A stretch of DNA of 64,000 bases from Streptomyces sp. NRRL F-6676 (GCF_000725625.1 NZ_JOHS01000025.1:18980-82979), one strand, 5' to 3'; positions 16,712 through 26,293 are shown, counted from the stretch's first letter. The notes: a model not told the origin generated them from the sequence alone. Made by a program: numbers and translations.

Positions 16712-18373
16712 TCAGCGCAGACGCAGCGCCTTCATCAGCCGCAGGCTCCGGCTCATGAACGCCGCGTACTTCTCGTCGTCCATGCCCAGCGACGGGGCCA
16801 TCGGCAGCAGCCGCTGCTGGGCGACGGTCTGGGCCTCGGTGTACTTGAGGATGCCCTCGGAGCCGTGGCGGCGGCCGAGGCCGGAGTCCTTCATGCCGCC
16901 CATCGGCGACTGGACGCTGCCGTAGGCGGAGGCGTATCCCTCGTTGATGTTGACGGTGCCGGTGCGCAGCCGGGCGGCGATCGCGCGACCGCGCCGGGCG
17001 TCCTTCGTCCAGACCGACGCGTTGAGCCCGTACGACGTGGCGTTGGCGCGTTCGACCGCCTCGTCGTCGCATCCGAAGCGGTAGACGGAGACGACCGGGC
17101 CGAAGGTCTCCTCGCCGCAGACGGACATGGGGGTCTCGACGCCGTCGAGGATGGTCGGCTCGTAGAAGTACGGGCCGATGTCCGCGCGGGGCACGCCCCC
17201 GGCCACGACCCGGGCGCCCTTGGCGACGGCCTCCTCCACGTGCCGCGTGACGGTCTCCAGCTGGCGCTCGCCGACGAGCGAGCCCATGTCGGCGCCGTAC
17301 GCGAGGGAGGTGCCGAGCCGCATGGCCTTCGTGCGGGCGGCGAAGCGCTCCAGGAAGGCGTCGGCGACCGACTCGTGGACGTACAGCCTTTCGATGGAGA
17401 TGCAGAGCTGTCCGGCGGAGGAGAAGCAGGCGCGGACGGCGCCGGCGGCGGCCTTCTCCACGTCCGCGTCCTCCAGCACCAGCATGGCGTTCTTGCCGCC
17501 GAGTTCGAGCGAGACGCCGACGAGACGGGCGGCGGCGCCCTGGGCGACCTCGCGGCCGGTGCGGGTGGAGCCGGTGAAGGAGACGTAGTCCGCGTACCGG
17601 ACGACCTCGGGCCCCACGACCGGGCCCTCGCCGAGCACGACCTGGAAGACCCCGTCCGGCAGTCCCGCCTCGATCAGCAGGTCACGGGCCCACAGCGCGG
17701 TCAGGCAGGTCTCGGTGTCGGGCTTCATGACGACCGCGTTGCCGGCCACGAAGGCGGGCAGCGCGTCGCCGACGGACAGCTCCAGCGGGTAGTTCCAGGG
17801 GGCGATCTGGCCGACGACGCCGCGCGGGTGGCGCAGTTCGGTGACCTTGGTCAGGGTCGGTACGGCGCCGGTGTGCCGCTTCGGCCGCAGGTAGGCGCGC
17901 GCCCTGCGGCCGTAGTGGCGGGCGGTGACGGCGACGGACTGCACCTCCTCGTGGGCGTGCAGCCGGGCCTTGCCGGTCTCCAGCTGGACGAGGTCGAGGA
18001 CTTCGCCCTGGCGTTCGAGGAGCAGGTCGTGGAAGCGGAGCAGCACGGCGGCCCGCTCGCGTACCGGCACCTGCGCCCAGACGGTCTGCGCGGCGCGGGC
18101 CTCCTCGAACGCCTTCCGTACGTCCTCGGGCGTCGACTCGGGCAGGTCGGCGAGCTTCTCCCCGGTGAACGGGGTGTGGCTCGCGGTGCGGCCGGAGCCG
18201 ACGACGCCCTTGGCCAACCGGGCGACCAGCTCCGGCGTCACCACGTCGGCGGCCGTGCGCACACCGTCGGGGGCGGGGGCGACGGGGTTGGTGCCGGCCG
18301 CCGCGTCCGGGTCGGACGGGGTGGTCCGGGTGGCCGTGCGGGGGGTCGGCGCGGGGGCCTGGGCGTCGGTCAT
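16712..18373 (-). CDS. Succinic-semialdehyde-type aldehyde dehydrogenase
   Basis: 553 residues. After a ~35-residue Pro/Ala/Thr-rich leader comes a complete ALDH fold: QIAPWNYPLELSVGDALPAF, FTGSTRTGREVAQG, general-base Glu in VSLELGGKNAML and catalytic Cys in SSAGQLCISIERL. It resembles GabD2-type enzymes that oxidise succinic semialdehyde with NADP+; the substrate is inferred. The ATG at 18373 has a TACCCT box 7 nt upstream (leaderless). The GMC oxidoreductase follows in the same direction after 38 nt, so an alcohol-to-acid two-step pathway is conceivable. Confidence 0.88.
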   Translation of the reverse strand: MTDAQAPAPTPRTATRTTPSDPDAAAGTNPVAPAPDGVRTAADVVTPELVARLAKGVVGSGRTASHTPFTGEKLADLPESTPEDVRKAFEEARAAQTVWAQVPVRERAAVLLRFHDLLLERQGEVLDLVQLETGKARLHAHEEVQSVAVTARHYGRRARAYLRPKRHTGAVPTLTKVTELRHPRGVVGQIAPWNYPLELSVGDALPAFVAGNAVVMKPDTETCLTALWARDLLIEAGLPDGVFQVVLGEGPVVGPEVVRYADYVSFTGSTRTGREVAQGAAARLVGVSLELGGKNAMLVLEDADVEKAAAGAVRACFSSAGQLCISIERLYVHESVADAFLERFAARTKAMRLGTSLAYGADMGSLVGERQLETVTRHVEEAVAKGARVVAGGVPRADIGPYFYEPTILDGVETPMSVCGEETFGPVVSVYRFGCDDEAVERANATSYGLNASVWTKDARRGRAIAARLRTGTVNINEGYASAYGSVQSPMGGMKDSGLGRRHGSEGILKYTEAQTVAQQRLLPMAPSLGMDDEKYAAFMSRSLRLMKALRLR

Positions 18374-18497
18374 GAGCCGCAGGGTATGCCGGGTCGCGGC
18401 GTTTTGGTACCCGTCGGTAACGACGATTCGCCACGCTTTCCGGGCCTTCACCGGGTGCACACATCGCGCCAGTGATCGCTGGCAGCGAAGGGGCTGA

Positions 18498-19319
18498 TCA
18501 GGGGGTTGCGGTGGGCCGTGGCTCCCTGTCCCCGCCCGCCACGGCCAGGGCGAGCGCCGCCAGTGCCTCCGGGGCGCCGGACTGCCCCCGGATGCCGGGG
18601 AAGGCGTTGATGTCGACGATGAGCGGGGTGCCGTCGCCCGTGTCGAGGACGTCGACGCCGTACACGTCGAGCGCGAAGACCTCGCCGACGCGACGGACCA
18701 GGCCGGCCCAGCCGGCGGGCAGCCCGCCCCCGGGGAGCGGCCGGGCCGGCCCCCGTCCCTCGGGCGAGAGCTCCGACCGGCGCAGGGCGGCGAAGATCCG
18801 CTCTCCGACGGCCCACAGCTTGTGGTCGTCACCGCTGTTCGGCACGTAGTCCTGTACGACGACCGGTTCCCGCGGCATGGCGGCGGCCAGCTCCCGCAGC
18901 CGTACGTCGCTGTCGGCCCGCGCCACCAGGTCCCCTCTGCGGCTGTGGCGGCTCTTGACCACCACCGGGCCGGTGAGCGGCGGGCCGGCGGCCAGCTCGG
19001 CGAGGGTGGCGTGGGTGCGGGTGGCCGCGAACGGCAGCCCGGCCCGCAGGGCGAGGTCCGCCATGGCGGTGCGGTCCTGGCAGAGCGCGGTCGCCGCCGC
19101 CGAGTTGACGACGGGGGTGCCGCGCCGCTCCAGCGCGGCGGCGAGGTCCAGGGCGCGGGGGGTGCGGGCCTTGAGCAGATGGACGTCGGCGAGCGGCGTG
19201 GTGGTCGCGTCGGTCGTCTCCGGGTCCAGGTGCACCACCTGGTGCCCGGGAGTGAGCAGTGCGGTGGCGGCGGCGAGCAGTGGATGCCCGGGGGCGGACG
19301 TGATCAGGCCGATCCTCAC
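18498..19319 (-). CDS. RimK-like ATP-grasp ligase, second of a pair
   Basis: 273 residues beginning MRIGLITSAPGHPLLAAATA. The ATP-grasp core shows VVVKSRHSRRGD (ATP-binding Lys), VVQDYVPNSGDDHKLWAVGE and the metal ligands in VDVLDTGDG and LIVDINAFPGIRG. Such enzymes join a carboxylate to an amine or thiol through an acyl-phosphate. It follows the sister ligase by 15 nt and shares its C-terminal lobe pattern, so it probably arose by duplication and acts on a related substrate. No precursor peptide gene is visible beside it. Substrate unknown. Confidence 0.85.
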   Translation of the reverse strand: MRIGLITSAPGHPLLAAATALLTPGHQVVHLDPETTDATTTPLADVHLLKARTPRALDLAAALERRGTPVVNSAAATALCQDRTAMADLALRAGLPFAATRTHATLAELAAGPPLTGPVVVKSRHSRRGDLVARADSDVRLRELAAAMPREPVVVQDYVPNSGDDHKLWAVGERIFAALRRSELSPEGRGPARPLPGGGLPAGWAGLVRRVGEVFALDVYGVDVLDTGDGTPLIVDINAFPGIRGQSGAPEALAALALAVAGGDREPRPTATP

Positions 19320-19334
19320 GGGGTCCCCGGGCCC

Positions 19335-20324
19335 TCAGATGCGTTCGCGCGCGGCGGCGGTGACCTGCGCGGAACGGGGACGGGGCAGCTGCGGCGGCTC
19401 GACGGCGGTGTCGTGCCGCTCGGACGGCTGCGCGAAGGGCCGCTCGGACGGGTGCACGAAGGGCTGCTCGGACGGGTACGCGAAGGACTCTTCGGCGGCG
19501 CCGGGGGCCCGGCCCCCGTCGCGCGCCAGTTCGAGCACCGCACGGGCCACCCGGGCCGTCGCGTCCGGGACCCGGCGGAAGCTGGGGAAGTCGTTGACGT
19601 CGACGATGACGGGGCCGTCGGGTCCGAGCAGGACGTCGACGCCGTACAGGTCCAGGCCGTAGACCCGCCCGGCCCGGGCGACCACCGCGGCGACCTCCGC
19701 GGGGAGCGGCACACCGCGCTCGCGCACCGCGTGGTCCGGGTGGAGCGGGGAGCGGCGCTCGGTGGCGTAGAGCTCGCCGCCGACGCTGTAGACCTTGAGG
19801 TCCATCCCGGAGTTGGGGATGTACGGCTGGGCGATGAGCATGGACTCCCCCGCCAGTACGGGGACGAGCTCGGCGAGCCGGGCGGGCGATGTGACCAGGT
19901 GCACGGCCCGCCCCGAGCTGCCGTCGGCCGGCTTGACGACGAGGGGGTACTCCGACTCCGGTATCTCGGCCAGCAGTTCGGGCCGCGCGGCCGCGTAGGT
20001 CGGCGGGAGCGGCAGCCCGCGGCTGCGGCCGATGGCGGCGGCGAGCGCCTTGTCGCGCACGCCCCGTATCGACCGGGCGTCGTTGACGGTCGTCATGCCG
20101 ACGGAGGCGGCGGCCTCCAGCAGGGTGAGCCCGGGACCGCCGGAGACGGTCTTGAGGACCCACGCGTCATGCGTGCCTGCCCATACGTCCTCGGAGACGC
20201 GCAGCAGGGAACTGCCCGGCCGCACGACGTCCACCTGGTGCCCCCAGGAGGTCAGTTGCCGGATCACCTCGACCGGCATCCCGTCGCGGCGGTATTGCTC
20301 CTCCACCAGGAAGCAGAGCCTCAT
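19335..20324 (-). CDS. RimK-like ATP-grasp ligase, first of a pair
   Basis: 329 residues beginning MRLCFLVEEQYRRDGMPVEV. ATP-grasp landmarks are LVVKPADGSSGRAVHLV, IAQPYIPNSGMDLKVYSVGG, YGVDVLLGPDG and VIVDVNDFPSFRRV. A C-terminal tail (about residues 275-305) carries three 8-residue repeats of the form F-x-x-P-S-E-x-P, encoded by 24-bp tandem DNA repeats. The ATG at 20324 has AAGG close upstream. It leads a two-gene unit whose promoter region contains a BglII-type palindrome. Likely a peptide or amino-acid ligase; substrate unknown. Confidence 0.85.
   Translation of the reverse strand: MRLCFLVEEQYRRDGMPVEVIRQLTSWGHQVDVVRPGSSLLRVSEDVWAGTHDAWVLKTVSGGPGLTLLEAAASVGMTTVNDARSIRGVRDKALAAAIGRSRGLPLPPTYAAARPELLAEIPESEYPLVVKPADGSSGRAVHLVTSPARLAELVPVLAGESMLIAQPYIPNSGMDLKVYSVGGELYATERRSPLHPDHAVRERGVPLPAEVAAVVARAGRVYGLDLYGVDVLLGPDGPVIVDVNDFPSFRRVPDATARVARAVLELARDGGRAPGAAEESFAYPSEQPFVHPSERPFAQPSERHDTAVEPPQLPRPRSAQVTAAARERI
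19417..19488. repeat. Three 24-bp tandem repeats in the ATP-grasp tail
   Basis: Units at 19417-19440, 19441-19464 and 19465-19488 share the core GCTCGGACGG and GCGAAGG or GCACGAAGG. They encode the repeated octapeptide F-x-x-P-S-E-x-P. Confidence 0.8.
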
Positions 20325-20497
20325 CGACCTTCCCCAAACCCCCCGGACGTCCGCCGTTCCCATACGGCCTCCCGTGACGTCGCGCGACGCCACAGGATGT
20401 CATGAACCGCACGCGCGGATACCACCGGCACCGATGGCGATTCCGTACCCGGCCCCGATCACGCGCTCACGCGACGACCACCGCCGCCACGAGCGGA

Positions 20498-20511
20498 GTT
20501 GAGATCTCGAC
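20498..20511. promoter_or_regulatory. Near-perfect palindrome upstream of the ATP-grasp pair
   Basis: GTTGAGATCTCGAC matches the 14-bp DoxX palindrome (7461-7474) at 13 of 14 positions. It lies about 175 nt upstream of the ATP-grasp ATG in the 243-nt gap before the kinase cluster. Confidence 0.45.
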
Positions 20512-20567
20512 GGCATTGGCGGCGCCGGCGGGCGGGTTCGGCCGCCGGTGCCGCTGCGGGCGTGGGC

Positions 20568-22406
20568 TCAGAGCGTGTCGATGTCCAGGTTGGCCAGGGT
20601 CGTCCTCGCGACCTCGCGGCCCCTGGCGGTGACGTCGCCCTTGCCCGGGTAGCCGATCGTGACCTCGTACATGTCTCCCGCCGACGTCTTGTAGTAGAAG
20701 ACGCGTTCCTCGCGGGGGCGGGGGTCGGTGCTGTCCGTGGTGGTGTAGGAGAGGGTGTTCTCCGCCGACGGTCTGCCGTGGAAGGTGGCCTTGCCGTCGG
20801 GGGCCGTGTGCGGGTTGGCCGGCATCTCGCGGCTGTAGTCGCCGTTGGCCTTCAGGTCGTCGTTGTCCGCGTACATCTCGGCCGCGGCCGAGGACTTGAT
20901 GTCGTGGCCGGTGTCCTCCGCCTTGCGGGTCACGTGCAGGGTGAGGGCGATCGCACCGCTCGGGTCGGTGTACGTCACCCAGTTCTTGTCGGTGTCGTCG
21001 GCGGCCGGTTTCGTCTCGTTGTACGACGCCGGGGCCGGCAGGGTCGCGCCCAGGCTCGTCAGGTGGTGCTTGGTCCAGCCGTCGGGGAGGGGGCCCGCGA
21101 ACGGGTCAGCGACGACCAGGTACGTCGCCACCGCCGCCGCGACGACCGCCGCGCCCAGGCCGCCCAGGACCCGCAGCAGGGTCTTGCGGCCGATGCGGAT
21201 GCCGTCGGCGCCGTCGGCGGGCGAGGACAGCGTCACCCGCTGGGTCGGTGCCGGGGGCGGGGGCGGGGCCGCCGCCCGTTCCAGCAGGGCGCGAGCCCGG
21301 GGCTCGTCCGGGCGGTGCGCCGGGTCCTTGTGCAGCAGGGCGCCGATCAGTTCCGCCAGCGGTCCCCGCGCGGCGGCCGGCGGGGCGGGCGTGGCGTTGA
21401 GGACGGCCTGGAGCGTCGCCGGGGTGTTGCTGCGGCGGAACGGGGAGACGCCCTCCGTCGCCGCGTACAGCAGGACGCCCAGCGACCACAGGTCGGCGGC
21501 GGGGCCCGGGCGCCGGCCCAGCACCCGCTCCGGCGCGATGTACTCGGGGGAGCCGACGAAGCCGCCGGTGTCCGTCAGCCGCGTGTCGCCCTCGATCTGC
21601 GCGATGCCGAAGTCGGTGAGGACGACCCGGTCGTGACGGCCGAGCAGCACGTTGTCCGGTTTCACGTCACGGTGCAGCACACCCGCCGCGTGCGCGGCCC
21701 GCAGCGCGCCCAGCACCTCCAGGCCGACGCGCGCCGCCTCGCGCGCGTCGAGGGTGCCCTCCTGGAGCGCGTCGCCCAGGCTGCGGCCGTGGACCAGTTC
21801 CATCACGATCCACGGCCGGCCGTCGACCACGGCCACGTCGTGCACGGTCACCACCGCCGGGTGGTCCAGGCGGGCGGCGGCGCGGGCCTCGCGGCGCATG
21901 CGTTCGAAGACGGTGGCGCGGTCCTTTTCGGACAGGTGGTCGGGGACCCGCGGCTCCTTGACCGCGACCTCCCGGTCCACCGTCTCGTCCTTGGCCCGCC
22001 ACACCGTGCCCATGCCGCCGTGGCCGAGGCGGGAGAGGAGGCGGTAACGCCCGGCGACGAGGCGCCCGGCGCCGGGGGCGGAGGCGGGTGGCGGGGCGGC
22101 GGGTGCGTCCGGCCGGGTCTGTGCGCCGGGGGCGGCAGGCGTGCCCGGTCCGGTTCGTGCGCCTGGTCCGGCAGGCGAACCCGGTCCGGCCTGTGCGATC
22201 GCCGGCTGCGGCTGTGGGTGCGGCCTCGGCCGCTGCTGCTCGGGCCGCTGCCGCGGCGGGTGCGGGTGCGGCTGCTGTGGCTGCTGTGGCTGCGCACTCG
22301 GTTCCGCGTACGGGTTGCCCGGGTACGGCGCAGGCGCGCGCGGTGGTTGCAGCGCGTAGCTCGTCGGCTCGTCCGGTCCCGGTGGGGCTCCCCCGTTGTC
22401 GCTCAT
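20568..22406 (-). CDS. Membrane Ser/Thr protein kinase 1 of the five-gene cluster
   Basis: 612 residues. A ~110-residue Pro/Gln/Gly-rich cytoplasmic leader precedes a complete Hanks-type kinase: LGHGGMGTVWRAKD, VAVKEP Lys, HRDVKPDN near 242, DFG and the APE-like YIAPERV. A single membrane helix (VLGGLGAAVVAAAVATYLVV) near 412-432 leads to a ~175-residue extracytoplasmic domain beginning LPDGW. There are no PASTA repeats. It is the most distal of five consecutive kinase genes. All catalytic residues are present, so it should be active. Confidence 0.92.
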   Translation of the reverse strand: MSDNGGAPPGPDEPTSYALQPPRAPAPYPGNPYAEPSAQPQQPQQPHPHPPRQRPEQQRPRPHPQPQPAIAQAGPGSPAGPGARTGPGTPAAPGAQTRPDAPAAPPPASAPGAGRLVAGRYRLLSRLGHGGMGTVWRAKDETVDREVAVKEPRVPDHLSEKDRATVFERMRREARAAARLDHPAVVTVHDVAVVDGRPWIVMELVHGRSLGDALQEGTLDAREAARVGLEVLGALRAAHAAGVLHRDVKPDNVLLGRHDRVVLTDFGIAQIEGDTRLTDTGGFVGSPEYIAPERVLGRRPGPAADLWSLGVLLYAATEGVSPFRRSNTPATLQAVLNATPAPPAAARGPLAELIGALLHKDPAHRPDEPRARALLERAAAPPPPPAPTQRVTLSSPADGADGIRIGRKTLLRVLGGLGAAVVAAAVATYLVVADPFAGPLPDGWTKHHLTSLGATLPAPASYNETKPAADDTDKNWVTYTDPSGAIALTLHVTRKAEDTGHDIKSSAAAEMYADNDDLKANGDYSREMPANPHTAPDGKATFHGRPSAENTLSYTTTDSTDPRPREERVFYYKTSAGDMYEVTIGYPGKGDVTARGREVARTTLANLDIDTL

Positions 22407-22459
22407 GCCCCATGCTTAGCGCGGGAGCGGGGGGCGGCACCACACCCGTCCGAAACCGG

Positions 22460-24193
22460 TCACCCACCTGTGACACTGGCCGCCGTGAACGTGTCCACCG
22501 CCACGTCGAAGTACTCCCTCGCCTCCCGTACCTTGCCGACCGGCGCCGACACCCACACGTCGTACATCCGGCCGCCCTCGTCCCAGCACAGGTCGTAGGT
22601 GTGACGCGGACCCTCGGCGGCCGTGTCGAAGCCCTCCCAGGTGAACTCCCACAGCGCCGCCGGGTGCCCGCCGTGCCCGGTGCGGGTGACGCTGCCGTCG
22701 TGGTAGCCCGGGTTCGAGGACGGGCCCCCGGCGTGCGCCCGGCGCATCACCGCGAGCGGGCCGCGCGGGTCGGGGTCGGTGACCTTGATGCCGATGCGGA
22801 CGTGCCCGCCCGCGGACATGTAGAACACACGCTCGCCCTGGGACCGGCGCGTGAAGCCGTCCGGTACGGCGAGCGAGAAGCCGTCCGGGTCGCGTACGGT
22901 CCGGTAGCCGGACGGGGCCGTGTGTCCGGCCGCCGTGGAGGCGGTCGTCGAAGCGGTCGGGCCGGAGGCCGGGGTGGACGCGCTCGTGGACGCCCTCGTG
23001 GATGCCCCCGGCGACGCCACCGTGGTCGTCGGCCCCGTCGCGGTCACCGACGCCCCCGGGCCCGTACGCCCGGGCTCCCCGCCCCCGCCGCCGTCCCCGT
23101 GCACCAGCAGCGCCGCCGCCGTGACGCCCGCGCCCGTCAGCGCGGCGACCAGCGCCGCCGCCAGCAGCAGGGCGCGCGTCGAGTACCGTCCCGGCGGCCG
23201 TGGGGTGACGGGGGGCGTGGCTGCGGGCGCCTGCGGCACATCCCGTTGTGTCGGGGTGTACGAGGGCGTGCGCGCCAGATACGAGCCGAGCGGCGTGCGC
23301 CCCGCCGTGCCGCGCGCCAAGCGCCCCGGCGTGCGCCCCGTCGCCGTCCCGCGCGGCGCACGCCCCGTCTCGTGCACCTCCCGCAGCAGCCGTTCCGCCT
23401 CCGTCGCGCCCATGCGCCGCTCCGGGTCGCGGTCGAGCAGTCCCCGTACGACGGGCAGCAGCGGCCCCGCCCGCTCCGGTGGCCGGATGTCGTCGAGTAC
23501 GACGGCGTGCAGCACCTCGCCCAGCGAGTCCCGGCGGAACGGCGACTCGCCGCTCAGCGCCGCGCACAACAGCGCGCCCAGCGACCACAGGTCGGACTCC
23601 GGCCCCGTCCCGGCCCCGGTCATCCGTTCGGGCGCGGTGTACTCGGGCGAGCCGACGAAGGACCCGGTCTCGGTCAGCGTCGTCGCGCCGGCGACCTGGG
23701 CGATGCCGAAGTCCGTGAGGACGACCCGGCCGGTGCCGCGCTCCAGCAGCACATTGGCGGGTTTCAGATCACGGTGCAGCACCCCGGCCTCGTGCGCCCG
23801 GCGCAGCGCACCGAGCAGATCGACCCCGATGCGCGCCACCTCCCGCACGTCCAGGGGACCGTCGGCCGCGAGACGGTCGGCGAGCGAACCGCCGTCGATC
23901 AGCTCCATGACGATGTACGGGCGTTCGTCGTCCTCCACGACGTCATGGACGACGACGATGTGCGGATGCCCCAGCTGCGCGACCGCGCGCGCCTCCCGCA
24001 GCGTACGGTCGCGCCGGGCGCGGGCCTCCGTCGCGGAGAGCGAGTCGTCGAAGGGGAGCTCCTTGACCGCCACGTCCCGGGCGAGCAGTTCGTCGGTGGC
24101 ACGCCAGACGACGCCCATTCCGCCGCGCCCCAGCCTGTCCCGAAGCCGGTAACGGCCCGCGATCACACGGACGTTCTCCCCCTCGGTCCCCAT
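22460..24193 (-). CDS. Membrane Ser/Thr protein kinase 2
   Basis: 577 residues from the ATG at 24193 (an in-frame ATG at 24205 is an alternative). The kinase begins immediately: VIAGRYRLRDRLGRGGMGVVW, Lys44 in VAVKEL, HRDLKPAN near 134, DFG, YTAPERM. A Pro-rich linker, one membrane helix near 338-362 and a Thr/Ser-rich stalk lead to an extracytoplasmic domain starting DPDGFSLAVPDGFTRR and containing LWEFTWEGF. Catalytic residues are intact. It ends 53 nt before the next kinase start, so they are probably co-transcribed. Confidence 0.92.
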   Translation of the reverse strand: MGTEGENVRVIAGRYRLRDRLGRGGMGVVWRATDELLARDVAVKELPFDDSLSATEARARRDRTLREARAVAQLGHPHIVVVHDVVEDDERPYIVMELIDGGSLADRLAADGPLDVREVARIGVDLLGALRRAHEAGVLHRDLKPANVLLERGTGRVVLTDFGIAQVAGATTLTETGSFVGSPEYTAPERMTGAGTGPESDLWSLGALLCAALSGESPFRRDSLGEVLHAVVLDDIRPPERAGPLLPVVRGLLDRDPERRMGATEAERLLREVHETGRAPRGTATGRTPGRLARGTAGRTPLGSYLARTPSYTPTQRDVPQAPAATPPVTPRPPGRYSTRALLLAAALVAALTGAGVTAAALLVHGDGGGGGEPGRTGPGASVTATGPTTTVASPGASTRASTSASTPASGPTASTTASTAAGHTAPSGYRTVRDPDGFSLAVPDGFTRRSQGERVFYMSAGGHVRIGIKVTDPDPRGPLAVMRRAHAGGPSSNPGYHDGSVTRTGHGGHPAALWEFTWEGFDTAAEGPRHTYDLCWDEGGRMYDVWVSAPVGKVREAREYFDVAVDTFTAASVTGG

Positions 24194-24337
24194 GCGCCCC
24201 ATCATGCCGCACCCCACCGCCGCCACCCCGTGCGACGGAAGGCGGTCGGCCGACAAGCGACGTTCGGGGCCGGGCGCACGGCAGCACGGACGGTGGACTT
24301 CGGGGGCGCGCGGCCTCCGGTCGCTCCCGGCCGCCGC

Positions 24338-26293
24338 TCAGCCCTGGGCCGGCGGGCGCCACCCGCGCAGCATCTTGTCGAACTGCGGCCGTACCGTGTC
24401 CCAGTCGCCCGCCGGCGAGGAGAAATAGAGCACGTACTCGACGCCGTCCCGGCTGATGTACGCCTGTTCGATGGCCCGGCGCGGGCCCGGGAAGGGTCCG
24501 TCCTTGGCGAGCGCCGTCCAGGTGAAGTCCCACAGCGCGCCCTGGCAGTCGCGGTAGGTGTTGGCCACCAGGCTGACCCGCTTGTAGTTCACCAGCCGCT
24601 TCAACTGCTGTTCCAGGTCGATCTGGTGTGCGTACGCGCTGTCGAAGTCGGGGGAGTCGTCGATGGCGACGCGCAGGAAGTGCTCGCCCCCGTCGGGCGT
24701 GTAGTCGATCTGGGTGCCCTCGACCTGCCGCTTCCAGCCGTCGGGGACGACGACGCTGAAGCCCAGCGGGTCGTCGACGCGCTGCCAGCCGTCGGGGACC
24801 GCCCCGGACGCCGTGTCGTCGGCGCCGGACGAGGCGGACGCGGAGGGGGAGCCGGAGTCCGAGGGGGAGGTGGTGGCCGTGTCGGCCGCGGAGGTGTCTC
24901 CCCCGCGGCCGTCCGTGCCGCCGTTGCCGACGTAGTTCCAGGCCAGCGCGCCGCCGGCGCCGACGACCACGGCGAACGCCAGTACGAGCGCGATCGTACG
25001 GCCGCGGCGGCGCGGCCGGCCCCCGGCACCCGGGGGCGCCGACTGCGGGTGGGCGGTGGCGCCGAAGGGGGGCGTCGCGGGGTGGGCCGTGGCGCCGAAG
25101 GGCGGCGTCGCGGGGTGGGCGGGGCCGCCGGGCGCCCCGGGTATGTGCGTGCCGACGGTGGCCCGCCCGGGCACCGGCGTGGCCGTGTGCCCGGTGGCGG
25201 GCGTGTGGCCCGCGGCCGGGTTCGTGACCTGACCTGCGGCAACGCCGCCGGAGGAGGAGGAGTTGGTGACGGCCGTGCCGACACCGTTGGCGGTGGACAC
25301 GTGCGGGGCCCCGGAGGCGTCCGGGAAGCCGCCGGGCGTCACCGCCGTGCGCCGCCCGTCGGCCGCGCTCCCGCTGTCCGGCCCGTCCGGTACGTCGCCT
25401 TGCGCGGTGCCCGCGCCGCCGATGTCGACGTGCCGGGTCGGGACGTACGCCTGTGCCGCGCGGGGGCGGCGGCCCTCCGCCGCCTCGGCGAGCATCTGTT
25501 CGGCCTCGGCCGCGCTCGGCCGCGTCGCCGGGTCCTTGCGCAGGAACGCCTCGATCACCGGGCCGAGCGCGGGTCCGGCGTAGCGCGGCGCGGGGGGCTC
25601 CTCGTCCACCACGGCCTGCATGGTGGTCAGCGGCGAGGTCCGCCGGAACGGCGAGCGGCCCTCCACCGCCGTGTACAGCGTGGCCCCGAGCGCCCACAGG
25701 TCGGAGGCGGGCCCGGGGTCCTGGCCGACCACGCGTTCGGGGGCCAGATAGTCGACCGAACCGACGATCTCCCCGGTGCGGGTGATGGTCGTGTCACCCT
25801 CGACCTGGGCGATGCCGAAGTCGGTGAGCAGCACCCGTCCGTCGGTGGCGAGCAGGACGTTGCCGGGCTTGACGTCGCGGTGCACGACGCCCGCCGCGTG
25901 CGCGGCGCCCAGGGCGCGCAGCACCCACAGCCCGATCCGGGCGGCCTCCGCCGGTTCCAGCCGCTCCCGGTCCCGGACGGCGTCGGCGAGCGAGCCGCCC
26001 TCGACCAGCTCCATGACGATCCACGGCCGGTTGTCGTGCTCCAGCACGTCGTGCACGGTGACGACGGCCGAGTGGTTGATCCGCGCGGCCGCCCGCGCCT
26101 CGGTCTGGGTGCGCGCCAGCAGCACCGCCCGGTCACTGTCGGTGACGTAGAGCGCGGCCGTCAGCTCCTTGATGGCGACCGACCGGTGGAGCACCTCGTC
26201 CCGGGCGCGCCATACGCGGCCCATGCCGCCGCTGCCGATCGGGTCGACGAGCCGGTAGCGTCCCGCGAGAAGCAGGCCCTGCATCTGATTCAC
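24338..26293 (-). CDS. Membrane Ser/Thr protein kinase 3
   Basis: 651 residues from the GTG at 26293, which has GCGGGG 4 nt upstream. Active-kinase motifs are IGSGGMGRVWRARDE, Lys42 in VAIKEL, HRDVKPGN near 134, DFG and YLAPERV. A long Pro/Ala/Thr linker includes a duplicated HPATPPFGATA unit. One membrane helix near 431-455 is followed by an Asp/Ser stalk and an extracytoplasmic domain with DPLGFSVVVPDGWKR and LWDFTWTAL, related to those of its neighbours. The 5' region shares GGCTCTGTCA with kinase 5. Confidence 0.92.
   Translation of the reverse strand: MNQMQGLLLAGRYRLVDPIGSGGMGRVWRARDEVLHRSVAIKELTAALYVTDSDRAVLLARTQTEARAAARINHSAVVTVHDVLEHDNRPWIVMELVEGGSLADAVRDRERLEPAEAARIGLWVLRALGAAHAAGVVHRDVKPGNVLLATDGRVLLTDFGIAQVEGDTTITRTGEIVGSVDYLAPERVVGQDPGPASDLWALGATLYTAVEGRSPFRRTSPLTTMQAVVDEEPPAPRYAGPALGPVIEAFLRKDPATRPSAAEAEQMLAEAAEGRRPRAAQAYVPTRHVDIGGAGTAQGDVPDGPDSGSAADGRRTAVTPGGFPDASGAPHVSTANGVGTAVTNSSSSGGVAAGQVTNPAAGHTPATGHTATPVPGRATVGTHIPGAPGGPAHPATPPFGATAHPATPPFGATAHPQSAPPGAGGRPRRRGRTIALVLAFAVVVGAGGALAWNYVGNGGTDGRGGDTSAADTATTSPSDSGSPSASASSGADDTASGAVPDGWQRVDDPLGFSVVVPDGWKRQVEGTQIDYTPDGGEHFLRVAIDDSPDFDSAYAHQIDLEQQLKRLVNYKRVSLVANTYRDCQGALWDFTWTALAKDGPFPGPRRAIEQAYISRDGVEYVLYFSSPAGDWDTVRPQFDKMLRGWRPPAQG

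Noticed and set aside
18498..20324. Ribosomal-peptide (graspetide) cluster with precursor
   Set aside because: No short precursor gene with a core motif was found beside the ATP-grasp pair; left as a hypothesis only.
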